64,000 nt of DNA from Chrysoperla carnea (Eukaryota; Arthropoda; Insecta; Neuroptera; Chrysopidae): the NCBI RefSeq assembly GCF_905475395.1, contig NC_058342.1, positions 15,410,640-15,474,639 on the forward strand. The letters are read 5' to 3'. Positions within the stretch are counted from its first letter, which is position 1. Each line of letters starts with the position of its first letter. The notes below the pieces were generated by a model. The model saw nothing but the letters and a program-made list of their open reading frames with translations, had not been told where the DNA came from and ran no database searches. Positions 23,001-34,600 of the stretch are shown one piece after another. A program made the translations under genes and the position numbers.

Positions 23001-26000
23001 TGAACAAACGCACAAAATGCTAGATTTTTGATATTAATTACTGCTTAAATTATTCGGTTTACAAAAAAGTGTTTCGAACAAAAAATGTTTGCGTATTTAT
23101 AAAAAACAACTTTCTAATTTAAAGCGTTCATCTAATGTTTGCCAGTTATGGCTCAGAGTGAGGTTTTAATTGAACCTGAAAACTAAGATCGAATTCGATG
23201 CCGGTATAAGATGTGTGCCTTTGAAACTAACATTTTTCGTTTGAAGCTTTTATCTCGATTAATTTTATTCATTAAATTTCAAGCATATGTCAATTTAAAA
23301 AAGCATCCTTTATATATAGTTTACAATTTCGAATACTTACATGATATATACGACTGCACCCCAACCAGAAGATGCATCACGATCAAATGCATTAATTAAG
23401 GCTTGAGAGATCGTTTCGAATAAATCTTCAGGTTCTAGATCAGGTTCCCATACAGATTCACACATACCATACAACTGAGCGGAACATGTACCACCCACAA
23501 CAAAATCTTCTGGTTCATTACGACATCCAATAAGATCCATGTTACAAACGTATGGTTCGAATGTGCGTGGCATTAAACCGGCAATTATTGGTTCTACAAA
23601 ATATGGTCCAAATCGTTTCTCGTATAACATGTTTGAAACTAAACTACTAAATACTTTTGGTGTGATTTTACGACTTTCTCGTAATTCATATAAGTTTGTT
23701 CTGCAAAGAAAATGAAAATTTGGTTAGTAAATGCATATTGTAATTAGATTTTTTATATTAATGTGAAAATGAGGTATGATATAACTTAGGGACTCTTATT
23801 TACAGTATTAGAATTCAGTAGAAAAAATCTGCAATTTTGTAACACAGAAATATTCATTCATCCTGTTAATCGACGAGTACTTCGAGGAATTGAATCGCCT
23901 GGCACTGAATAACACAGACAGATTGATCTGGATACCGTGCCACTCTGGCGTTAAGAGGAATGAAGCAGCGAACTAGCACGAGAGGGGTCGTCTCAAACGT
24001 CCCTTTCACTTGAGCTTGTCATTCCTATAGCAAGAAGCTCCGCAACTAACTGAATCAAGTAATGGCTAGGACAAGCCATTGATTATTGGGACTGGGAATG
24101 TGATAGGTCAAATTGTATATAGCCACAGCTAGGCCATTTGACTCTGCTCGCCTGAAACTTACTAGAGTAAAATTGAGAAAGGAGGCGGAACTCTTGACAA
24201 GACACTGTCGATTGAACTATCACCTTCATACCATATAGATATCTGATAATACCAATTCTAGAGCCTGTATGGAAGACAAAGAAACATCACCGCATGTTAT
24301 CTTGTATATGGCGTCTGGCCTCGACATAATTTTATAGCTTCATCTGCTTAAAATAGCATCTCTTACTCGAAGACGTCTCACCTTCAGGTCTCAGATTGAA
24401 CTTCCACCTTCATAATATGGGGATCTTTGATGATTTCAATGGTAGAGCCTGCATGGAGGACGACGGAACCGCCATATATGTTATTTGTACCTGCAGAGCG
24501 TCAGGTTTAGAATGTTGAGACCGAAATCTTGGGTCCAGCAATTTTTAGAGAAATCCCGACGTTGAAGCTGTGGGCCTTCTGATAGCGTTTGGCCTCGGCA
24601 GAATTCTATAGAATTATCTGTTTAAAATAGCGTCTCTTAACCGAAGACGCCTTCGAGTGATAGGCTGTTCTGAAAGATGGCATCGAGAACCTTCTCTCAC
24701 CTCTTTTGTTTTATTATTATTATCCTCTTAATCGACAGTTAAAACCTTACAGGCTAACCTGTGTGAGCACAAACGAATAACAGGCTCGTATATATGACAA
24801 TAGGTCGTTTTCAACACCCCTGTCACCGCAGTCTTTAAATTCCATAGCATAATGCTGCATGATGTCTCAAACAAAAGAGTGATCATTAAAATTTCACGGG
24901 AAGGTATGTTTCGAAATGAATTCAGCATACAAAAATGCTGTCAGGTGATTAGTAAACCCTTATGTTAATGACAAAAAGAACAAATTTATCAGAGTAACGA
25001 GGCATTCAAGTACTTGCATATAGTTTTTATTATGTAAACAGTTAAATTCTGTTAAGTAGTGAAGTGAAGGTATCCGGGTACCTCACCACCTTACTATGGG
25101 GATAAAAAATTGTTTTAGCTTCTTCAAAACATTAAAAACAATGGTTTACAAAAAGTTACGAGCTCTCGGAAACTACGGCTATTTAAAATGCGGAAAATAT
25201 ACTTTTTCTTTTAATTGAAAATGCAAAAGGTACCTAGGTGACTAATCACTCACATAAGGGTTAATAATTTCCTAAGTTGAATTAAATTTAAGATGATGTT
25301 ATAGACACTTTCGTGTTGTTTAGCGTGAGTTTTACGTTAACATAATTTGGAGTAGATGATTAGCGTGAGCAAAATTTTTTTAGATTTTCTGAGAATCAGT
25401 GAATGAACGTAATTACAGGGAAAAACTATTGATTTTTCCTCATAAAACTTAGATAAAGTGGCTGTGTATCCTTTTCGGTAATTTTAAAACAAACGTAATT
25501 TTATCATTTTACACTCCTTAAATGATGATTTACATTTATGAACTTTAGTAGGAAATGAGTTTTCAGTACTAATTTTAGGAAATGGTTTCAGGGATTGACT
25601 AGGTGTTGGCTTCGATGGAATTTTTCATCATATAAAGAACATAAACAGAATACTATTTGAAAGTATTATTTAAAATAAAAAAAAATAAAACTTTACCTGA
25701 ATTTTAGTCGTTCTGCTACTGTTTGAATATCAGTAGCTAAACCCGGTAAACCTAAATACAAGTGTGGTCCAACTGGGAAAATTTTATCAAAATCTAATGC
25801 AATTGTAGCACTTTGAACACCATATCGACGATCACAGGCAATTGCTACACAATTTTTACCTTTCATTGCCACCAAGGCTCCACCATTGTAATCGAAAATC
25901 GACTGAAAAACAAAAAACAATTAGGTATTGAGAAAAAAACCGCTTCGTCATTTCAATAAAAATTTTAATTTTTGTGAATTAATTTTTTTTTGAAAATTAA

Positions 26001-26036
26001 TTATTTATATATATAAAATATATATTTACGTACCAT
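19959..26036 (-). CDS. PSMB3: Proteasome subunit beta type-3 (whole gene, 4 coding exons)
   Basis: Beta-3 is a non-catalytic subunit of the two inner beta rings of the 20S proteasome, in cytosol and nucleus. Joining 26036-26034, 25902-25697, 23700-23341 and 20007-19959 on the minus strand gives 618 nt. That is 205 codons plus TAA, the usual length for this subunit. Every junction has GT-AG sites and the phase is kept. The protein starts MSIFDYNGG and contains [57 protein letters not shown] and RDASSGWG. It ends in a lysine-rich tail closing with TRMD. No catalytic N-terminal Thr is expected in beta-3. Intron 3 (3,333 bp) is packed with mobile DNA; intron 2 (1,996 bp) holds non-LTR retrotransposon remnants. 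The gene diverges from ABCB6. Nothing looks broken. Confidence 0.95.
20816..21890 (-). pseudogene. Decayed ORF of an unrecognised GCDT/Cys-rich protein family
   Basis: Read on the minus strand, the first part (21890-21617) codes [16 protein letters not shown], then [17 protein letters not shown] and ends FISLYGD at a Helitron junction. The second part (21153-20816) continues in frame with [18 protein letters not shown], then [16 protein letters not shown]. After a stop, in another frame, comes a Cys-rich piece ([15 protein letters not shown]). I know similar GCDT plus HSxRxYHQVQ plus Cys-rich C-terminal proteins only as uncharacterised animal proteins, often in multicopy. Stops and a frame change show it is dead. 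It looks like the C-terminal half of a longer protein. Function unknown. Confidence 0.6.
21154..21616 (+). mobile_element. Complete small Helitron (463 bp)
   Basis: Starts TCCCTATACATTATAAATGT and AAAAGTAAGGATGCC, a common insect Helitron 5' end. It ends with a CCC/GGG hairpin (GCCCAGTGAAGCGGGTGAGT) and ATCAAGCTAG. It is inserted between A21153 and T21617 with no duplication, as Helitrons do. If removed, the host ORF on the other strand stays in frame. Non-autonomous: no Rep/helicase coding. Confidence 0.85.
22610..23310. repeat. Fold-back element in PSMB3 intron 3
   Basis: The left arm (GGCATATGTTTGAAATACGA, AGCGAAAAATGTTGG, CGCTCATCTTATGC) is the inverse of the right arm (GATGTGTGCCTTTGAAAC, CATTTTTCGTTTGAAGC, ATTTCAAGCATATGTCAA). 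The arms are about 300 bp and diverged. Its right end is about 30 bp from the exon 3 donor. Confidence 0.6.
23341..23700 (-). CDS. PSMB3: PSMB3 coding exon 3
   Basis: The acceptor TTTGCAG ends at 23701 and the donor GTAAGT starts at 23340. The exon codes the split Arg, TNLYELRES and on through [23 protein letters not shown] and [16 protein letters not shown] to VVYI with a split Ile. The repeat end at about 23310 lies only about 30 bp beyond the donor. Confidence 0.95.
23850..24720 (+). mobile_element. Non-LTR retrotransposon remnant (RNase H and 3' end)
   Basis: In PSMB3 intron 2. The plus strand codes [17 protein letters not shown], an RNase H segment of the WxPGHSGxxGNExAD type. Then comes [15 protein letters not shown], a stop, and [14 protein letters not shown], the tail that follows RNase H in I/R1/Jockey-group LINEs. 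A second, partly repeated tail copy ([23 protein letters not shown]) begins near 24400. Frames are broken throughout. The final ~150 bp resemble 56340-56540. Confidence 0.75.
25697..25902 (-). CDS. PSMB3: PSMB3 coding exon 2
   Basis: The acceptor TTTTTCAG precedes TCGATTTTC, and the donor GTAAAG follows CAG at 25697. The exon codes residues 2 to about 70 (SIFDYNGG to RLKF plus a split Arg) and holds the beta-fold core with CDRRYGVQ and GLPGLATD. Confidence 0.95.
26034..26036 (-). CDS. PSMB3: PSMB3 coding exon 1 (ATG only)
   Basis: The start codon is directly followed by a GTACGT donor (26033-26028), so only the initiator Met is coded here. The exon continues upstream as 5'UTR of unknown length. 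The next exon supplies SIFDYNGG in frame. Confidence 0.85.
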
Positions 26037-27247
26037 GATTAAAATTTATTTTTCTTTTAAATTATCCAAACAAGAATACGGTATTTATTTTTCAACAAAT
26101 TTAATGATACAATTGAGGTTAGATTTACCATTCAATTTTGCTGACAGATGCTTTGAATGTGCAAAGAATATTACTTTTCATCGAACTGCGCAATGTATAC
26201 ATATCCTAAAATTAGGTATGTTCTACGTTTCAATCAACAAAACAAAAAACAATAATTTTCTACGCTATGTTGATAGAAAATTATCATAAAATTTTATTTT
26301 ACTTTCATTTGAAAGTGAAATAATAAAATAAAAATTGAAAAATATGTAACGTAAAATATGTGTGAGAGAATTGTGAACGCCGTTTGTACTAAAATGGCTC
26401 GTTATTCGTTCTTCAAACTTCAATTCAATTCTAGCCACAACACAATCAAGCTAGGATTAACTCACTTTGAGGTCATTTTTTTTATTACCGGGTTCTCTTT
26501 ACTTATAATATATGTTTATCTAAAAGAAAACTATGTCGAAATAGACATTTTGTCTCATTTGTCTACAAGTTGTTACTGAGTTAATCTCGAATAGTATAGT
26601 TAGCAGGGTTACCAAGTGGAAGAATTGGAATATTGGATACAAAACCAGAATAATTTGCTTATCTTCTGTATCCAGCTCGTACTCTAGATTGCTTCGTATG
26701 ATTGGATACAAAAATAAAAATTCAAATGTCAAGTAAACATTGTGTTAAAAAATTTTACCATCAAAGGAATAAATTTTTTTTTTGAGGCTAGACTGTTCGT
26801 TTATAATTTGTGACTATTAACAAAACCTAAATATTTATATGATAAGATGTGACTCAACGGAATAAAAGAAGGTTGGATTTACTGACAGCCCTGGTCGTTG
26901 ATTTGCTCGGGTTTTGGCTACCTCATGACTGTAGGGTTGAGAAGACTTTGCGAATAGTTCGGTTGATGGCGAGTACAATTTGTTTGTCGATCGACATTTA
27001 CATCGAACACTTAATAATTGGACAGATGAAATATTATAATCAGCCTCTATGACGCTTTTAACAATACGCTAAGCGCAAGTGCCTTCGACATTAATTCGGA
27101 CAATCAATAATAAGTTAGACAAAGGTACAAGATATTTGTTATTCATTTTATTATATTAGTTTTTTGACATACTGTCCGAAAAAAAGTAATCATTTAAATG
27201 AAAAGGTCTGTTAGTTATTGATAATTATTTCTAAATGTGTAGTCATA

Positions 27248-27400
27248 TCTCACTAATCCGGCACTATTAGAAAAGCAGAGGGTGCTGGCACTGGCACGGA
27301 AATAATCTTTTTAGTATTTTTATTTATTTATAAAATTCGATTGCCGGAGGGTATCGGATTATTGGACTTATCGGTCCATTGAAATGCCGAATTAGTGAGA
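27248..27400. mobile_element. Small pogo-like MITE
   Basis: TCTCACTAATCCGGCA on the left and TGCCGAATTAGTGAGA on the right are inverted repeats (15 of 16). The AATCCGGCA terminus resembles pogo-group mariner ends. It is 153 bp with no coding capacity. Confidence 0.55.
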
Positions 27401-27493
27401 TTACTTTCATCATACTACACACTAGGTTCGTTTATGCTTAAATTTTTCAAATGTTATTATTTTGTATCTTTTAAAGATTATAAAAATAAACGT

Positions 27494-27550
27494 TTTAAGG
27501 TACGATTTCATGATGACGCTTGAAGCTAGCGTCAAGCGTCACGAATAAGG
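27494..27550 (+). repeat. Short remnant of the GCGTCAAGCGTCA element
   Basis: TTAAGGTACGATTTCATGA followed by GACGCTTGAAGCTAGCGTCA and AGCGTCACG. The outer terminus resembles the copies at 1-476 and 10798-11256, but the body is missing. Confidence 0.5.
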
Positions 27551-28323
27551 ACCAGTGAATTATTAACTCCAGTAAGATTACTGAATGGTCTAATTGACCT
27601 GAGCTTTTGATAGGTACAGAATCATAAACTCATTCGTTGATGCGTCATACTATTTTAAATTTTGACATCTACACAAACCTAAAAGATATCCTTTTATATG
27701 GCTTATCATCTTTTGTTTTACGTAATTGAACGAGGCGGTTATTTTAAATAATTTTTGTAAGATATATGATAAATCATTTTATAAGATAAAAAATAATGAA
27801 CAAATGATTCAGAAATTTTTTTTATTTTGGATATCAATTTTTATTAACATTACTTATTTGATTTTTAAGGTAATAAATAATAATATTATTACTGATAAAT
27901 GACATAATAGAATGCACTTATTTAAAAAATATATGATTTAAAAAATTAAATTGTAAAAAATAGCGACCTACAAAGGAGAAGGAGTGTATTTTATTTATTT
28001 TTTAATCATAACATTTTACAAGTTTGTAACAGTAAACAAGCATTTTAAACATGCATTTGATTTTAAAAATGTCATAAAATGTCTAATCATACTGTTCTAT
28101 GCAGTTCTGTATTAGATATAAACAGGTGAAGAGCTCTTATGACTAATCAAACAAAAGTGACTTGTACAATTAAACACCTTTCTAAATAGTCTAAAGCACC
28201 GGTTTTAAATAAAATAGTGCTAAGGTATTGAATTTTTTCGAAAAGATATGTGAAAATTTTGATTTGAAATAATTTGACAATTTTTTTTCCGTAGTTGAAT
28301 TAAAAAAAATAAATAAAATAATT

Positions 28324-28638
28324 ATGGAATCAGCAGAAGTGCCGTCGTATTGTCCGCCGGGTATATCATTTCTCGATATATGGATTGATCATGGTTTTTC
28401 GAAATGTTTTATCGAAACCGTTTCAAATGGAAGTGTTTGTGCGTTTTTACTAATTTTTGGTAGTTTACAATTGTATATTTATAAAAAATATGCAACAGAA
28501 ATTTCAGAAAATACTTTACGACGGTCATGTTTATACAAGTTACAATTATTTTTACATATATTTGTGCCTTTAATAGCGATTGTAAGATTTATTTTGCAAG
28601 CTACGATTCTAGATGATAAAACTGTTTATGGATACATG
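28324..28638 (+). CDS. ABCB6: ABCB6 exon 1
   Basis: Codes residues 1-105, from [13 protein letters not shown] to GYM, with two hydrophobic helices of TMD0. The donor GTAAAT follows ATG at 28638. CPPG and an early SKCF segment fit the ABCB6 N-terminus, which is the least conserved part. Confidence 0.85.
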
Positions 28639-31600
28639 GTAAATATTTTTTTTTTTTTAATTTGTAATGTTAAGGCATTTTTTTAAATTTCAAATTGTTT
28701 GGTTAACTCAGCAGCTTTTTCCACGTGAGGTGTCAATGTAAATAACTGATTATTATAAGCTTAATTTTTTTCAAACAAGAGTTTAATAAGAAACAGCTCC
28801 CGCTTAATTTTGGATATTAGCTGTCAAAGACAATTTTTCTGAGACGTACTTAATACACCGAAATTTCTCACATAATCGAACTTGTGTTAAAAATTAAACG
28901 ATTAAAGAATTTTATGTGAAAATTTGACTTTTTGGGACAATTTTGATATACTTAGTCTAATACACTAACAGTCTTTTTTTCTTGTGGGCTAAAAAAGGCC
29001 TAATCGGTAATTATTTGATATGCCTTGGAAAGGACTTAAGAAAAATTTTATTTTATTTTTCATCGTTTTAAGACAAAAGAAGTGAAAACAAACAATTGAC
29101 TGAGTTAATTATTGAAATATCCTGTATAAAAAGTGTTGAATGTTGGTGCTTGAATTATTTTTAATAAATTAGAAAAGTTTAAATAACGAGTTATGAAGGC
29201 ATTTGTTTACGTTTTTGAAAATTTTCAAAATGTTTTTTCGTTTTTCACAAGACCACTAGTTGAAGCTAACTGCAAATTTTCATCTCCCTATCTTTTATAT
29301 AGTTTTGGAGAAAATGTACACAAAGTTTTATCCTAATTTGCGCCTTCACGGATAAATAATAATGTTAACGAAAAAATGTTTCAAACAAAAGTTGTTTATT
29401 TTTAGATAAGGAACATTTTTTGCATTTAAATTTTTGTTCTATCTCTAACAATTTACAAAATGGGTCTTACGGACTCAAGACTCAATTGACCTATGTTGCT
29501 CATTTACGAACTCGACCTCACTTTTAACGTCTCTAGCACGCTATTAAAATTGCTTGATATCTCTTTTCGTTTTTGAGTAATTGTCATGATTGACGGACAG
29601 ACAGACGAACAACCGGAAATGGACTAATTAGGTGATTTTATGAATATCTATACCAAAATTTTGTTCATAGCATCAATATTTTTAAGCGTTACAAACTTGA
29701 CTGAACACTTGAAGAATGATTATAATCCGAAACTAGTGTAAATTAAAAATTTTGTAAAAAAGTTTGTCCAAATACCTGCCAAAAATAATTCTATTTAAAA
29801 AAAATAATGGACTATATTAATAATAATAATTTGAATAAGTTTTTTTTTTTTTAATCTGGGTTTTCTTGGAGATTTTTTTGTTTGAAAAATATTGAAATAA
29901 TTGTTTTTGCGATGTCTTTGAACTCTTTTTGTATTCAAATTATAAAGTTGTAATACTAGTTCAAGGCATATGTAAATATGACATTTTCGTGAAACTTTGA
30001 AAATCAATTATCTACACTATCTACACACTAAAAAAAATTAAAATAATGTCAACCTCATCTGGAAGTTGGCCGTTTCATATTGAAATAAAGTAAAAATACT
30101 TTCAAACAATTTCTTAATGATTGGAACAAGTACAGCTAAATATTTGTATTTACAAAATAATTGAATTTAAAATATGAATTCATTGATGCAAAATCACTGC
30201 ATTTAAATGAAAGTTACTTCTATGAAAGAGATTGGTTTTAGTTTAAAGTTATGCATTTTTACGTTTAATCGACGACATAGTTGACGACAAATTACGTTTA
30301 ATCGATTTGTAAATCTAAAATAGAGGGAGAAAAACAAGTGAAAACAAATCATTGACTGAATTAATTGTTGAAATACCATGTATAGAAAGTTTTGATTACT
30401 CTGTCACATTACACATGCATACATGTCACACATATATAACTGATATTTCCATATAATACATATTATACGCTTTGCGCATAATTTGCGCTCTCACGGGTAA
30501 ACAGTGGTGTTTAAAAAAAATGTTCCAAACAAAATTTATCTATTTTCTTATAAGGAACATTTTTTACATTTAAACTTTTGTTCTATCTCTAACGGTTTAC
30601 AAGATGGGTCCTACGGATCTCACTCGATCTCACTTTTTACGGCCTAAGCACGCTATAAAAATTTCAGCTTGATATCGCTTTTTTTTTTTGAGTTATTGTG
30701 ATGACAGACGGACAGACGACAGACAGACAGGCAGACAACCGAAAATGGACTAATAAAGTGATTTTATGACCACCTATACCAAAATTTTGTTCATAGCATC
30801 AATATTTCTAAGCATTGCAAACTTGGTACTAAACTTAGTATACCTTGGTACATTTCATATACATGGTACCAAAAATTTTACACAGCAGAAAAATTACATA
30901 AATTGCTATTTATATTTTTAAGTACAATCATAAAATTTGTTTAAAATGCATTTAAGTTGATTCAATTTAATTGAATTGAAGTGTACTGATTTGAAGGTTG
31001 TCTGCAATGTGCAGTGCGTGTTTCACACGACAACGCATATTTTCACTATTTAGATAAATCATTTAGTTTTTTCTAACAACTTTCACAATTAAAATCCTTG
31101 AAAATGGCACTATATATGCATTTTATTAATGCCGCTAATAAAAACAAAAACCTGTTGTGCATAATAAATTTAATAAATTTTTATCCATTCCTGCATATTT
31201 TTTATCTCCATATACTACAATGAATTATGTAATATACGGGGTGTCCCACTACCTCACCCAAAAATTTTATATATATTATAAAATGCTAATGTTGGTACGT
31301 GAAGACAGGGTTTTCTATATGACCACCAACTCCAATCAACTGTCTGTTGGGGCGGTAAATACCCCTTGGTCTCCTGGTGAAAGTAAGGGAATTTGATTGC
31401 GATGGGTGGTTGTGAGTTTCAAAAATGTGAAAAAATATATATCTGCCCTTTTCTTACTCATGTGAACTTTCGAAAATTTTCAGAACAAATTTCTGGAATG
31501 ATCTAGAAAGTTTCAAAATGTGTGGAACACTGTTACGGTCAAAACGATTCGAAATTTTCTAAAAAATTCTAGAAAGTTTTAGAAATGATCTAGAAAGTTT

Positions 31601-34600
31601 GTTTAAACCGACAACTATAATCATGATCAACTTTAAAATGACCGCCGAGAGCTGTTAGCGCCATCTTTCAAGGACCAGTAGAATTATCAAGCCAGAACTT
31701 AAATCTTTTAATTTCAATCAAGTTTATTTATTTTTTCAAGAGTATTGTAAAAAGTAAATTGTTTATATTAAAATATTCTGTCTGGATATAAATTTTATTA
31801 AATTAAACGATTTCCTAACAAGAAAAAGGACAAGAGAAGCTAATAGAATAGAATAAAACCCTTATCTCGAACATTCTTTTAACCAGAAGCCTCTAGAACA
31901 ACCTCAGGGTATAAAACGAGACTCTTTCGGCGACTTGAGTCAGTCTTTCTTGAGAAATCACAGAATTCGGATCTAAAAAGAAACCAGAGCGAGAATAAAT
32001 GGATAGCATATTAATCAAATTAAATTTTTGAAAATGTTTCTAACTTTGAAAGTGATATACAACTAAATATTCTAGAATAAGTCTATCAATATCTAAGATA
32101 GAAATCTATAATATTTATGTTAAAAAATGGATCCTTAAATATTATTTATACCATTAAACATGAGCTGTATTTTAATCCGAGCAACGCCGGGTTTGGCTGC
32201 TAGTCTTATACATTTAAACGAGTAATTCTTGTATATTTACAGCAAAAACTGAAACAAACTTCCATCTATTGACGAGTAGTAATACTATTATTTTTTAAAC
32301 TGTGAGAAACTAACTACTTTACCGACACTGAAACACTAAAGATAGGTTTCAGTAGATAACGTTGTTACACGATTAGTATGCAGGGGGCGTTTGGCTAGCT
32401 AGGTTTCATTTTAAGAAAACGTCGTAGTACCTTTTGTAACTTTCGCAATTATTGTAACTTTCTAGGGTAAAAATGCTGCCTGTATGTGGAGGTTGTCTGA
32501 CTGTACGCATAACATATTTTAGTACCGGTATTATTACGCAATTTTTTCATATTTTCCTCAAAAATAAAGACTTATATATTGTACTGAAAGTAAACGGGGA
32601 GGGATGTGCTATAAATTCGTTTCATGATCCCCATATAAAACATAATTTATGTGTTTTGGGAAGTCTAGTATATATGTTTCCCGATACTTTTGGGCAATCC
32701 CAGCGGCTTTTTTTTTGTTCAAATGATTTGAAATTTGGTTTGCAGATTGATGCTATAACAGCGGAAACTTATTTCAGCAAATTGTAGGGGAACCCCAGGG
32801 AAGTCACTTCTTTTGACATTTTTTATGGCTGTGCCGCCTTCCCAAATTGAAATAGAGGGTGGAAAATTGGTTTGTAGATTGGATTAATGTCAAAAATGTG
32901 CCTTTTGGAATATTAACTTCTCACCTACTCTTTCTTCTCTTTTAATCAAAATGGAGGGTTAAAAATTGGTATCCAAGTTGAGTAATTGTCAAGGATGTGT
33001 CTTTTAAGAGTGGCAACTAATTAGCCCCTCTTCCCCTTTTTATACCATATATATATGAAATATATCAAGGTATACTAAGTTTAGTCCCAGCATAAGTCAA
33101 GGCCTTAGCTCCGTAGTACCCATTTTGTAAACCGTTAGAGATAGAACAAAAGTTTAAATATAAAAAATGTTCCTTATATAAAAATAAACAACTAATGTTT
33201 AAAACATTTTTTCGTAATCATCACTTCTTACACGTGACGGGCCAAATTATGTTAAAAACATTATATAGTATGTATATACAGGTACCCATTGGTTATATTT
33301 TAAATTTATTCGTTACATATATTATGTATGTGTTTGTTTTTATCTTTCTTTACTTACATGACATTAAAAACAAACGAATGCATAATCAACACTGTCTATA
33401 CATGGTTTTTCATCAATTAACTCAGTCAATTGATTGTTTTCATTTGTTTATACAACGAAATTATATTTTTAAGCAGTTTTGTTTGAAGACATTTGATATT
33501 TTTCACAAAAGTCAAAAATCGCGTTTGGATTTCAATAAAAAGTTTCAAGTAGTAAGAAACATTAAATGAAGGAAAAATATGACTTTAGTGATGAATTTCT
33601 GCTGCTCATAATTTTTTTTTTAGAATTTAATAAATAGAATAATCACTGAATCATTATTGAACAAAATCTTATTATCAATTCTATCAGGTAATTAAAATGT
33701 CATCGGCTAAGTATATCATGCTGTATGAAGTTGTCCCTTCTCTTTGTATAATTGGCTGATGCTTATTGAATACAGGTAATTTTACTAAATAAGGAATTTT
33801 CGACGTCTCAGATAAAAATATCATTAAAAATGTGTTTCAAATCAATTTATTTGTATGAAAATTGAATTTCGGTCAAATTTGATCATAATGCGAGATTTTG
33901 TTAATCTTGGCATTAGGTCTCGATAAATCCGACGCTCCAAACGCAAACGTTTTTGAATTATGGTCGTTGGAATGTCAATAACCAAAGGGTAAAGCTATAT
34001 TACTTTTTAAAGAATAAACTGCGCCAATTTACTAAGGGAACAAAATTTTTCCACATCATTTTGCCTAAATTTTAAACTAAATCTCCGCGAAAAATAATCG
34101 AATTCGGAACTTCAATAGTCCATTTGAAAACCTGTACTTTCTAGTTTTGGCATCTATTGGTGAGTGTGAAATGTTTTCCCTAAATTTTATATGAAGTTTA
34201 GAAGCGTACCAAAATTTTAAAAATTATTTTACAACCACTGGAAAGCTTGTTTATTTTTCTTGAAAATGAGCTATACAAAAATTACCATACAAGCTTTTCG
34301 GACCAAGATATTTGCTTGCCAAGCAAAATTGACACTTCTGGATTTAAAATCCTCCATCTTTTGAAATAATCATCGTACCGGAATTTTTCCATATCGTTCG
34401 AAAACTTAAACTACCTTATTTTAAGCCCTGGCATATTGTTTTGTAAAATCTTTTATAACTCCCCCATTTTTCGTTTTTAAAACATTCAAAAAATCTAATT
34501 TTTCCATATTTTAGGCGTTTTGTCACCTGGCAACGTTACCTAAAATCTTATCATGTTCATTAGAAAATTTGTACTTTCTAGTTTTGGAAATTATTGTTCA

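Larger units (their letters stand above)
26037..28323. promoter_or_regulatory. Divergent intergenic segment between PSMB3 and ABCB6
   Basis: The two start codons face away from each other across 2.3 kb, so both promoters and leaders must lie here or begin here. I see no convincing TATA or initiator pair. The ORFs inside have no family motifs. A TIR element sits at 27248-27400 and a GCGTCAAGCGTCA remnant at 27494. Confidence 0.5.

Noticed and set aside
23337..23399. Plus-strand ORF overlapping the PSMB3 exon 3 end
   Set aside because: It is antisense to a confirmed exon and fold-back repeat and has no family motif.
32473..32787. 104-aa ORF as a possible gene
   Set aside because: It lies in the duplicated non-coding unit; the sister copy at 37889 does not keep the frame.
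33195..33569. 124-aa ORF as a possible gene
   Set aside because: It overlaps high-copy repeat sequence and low-complexity AT-rich DNA, with no domain.
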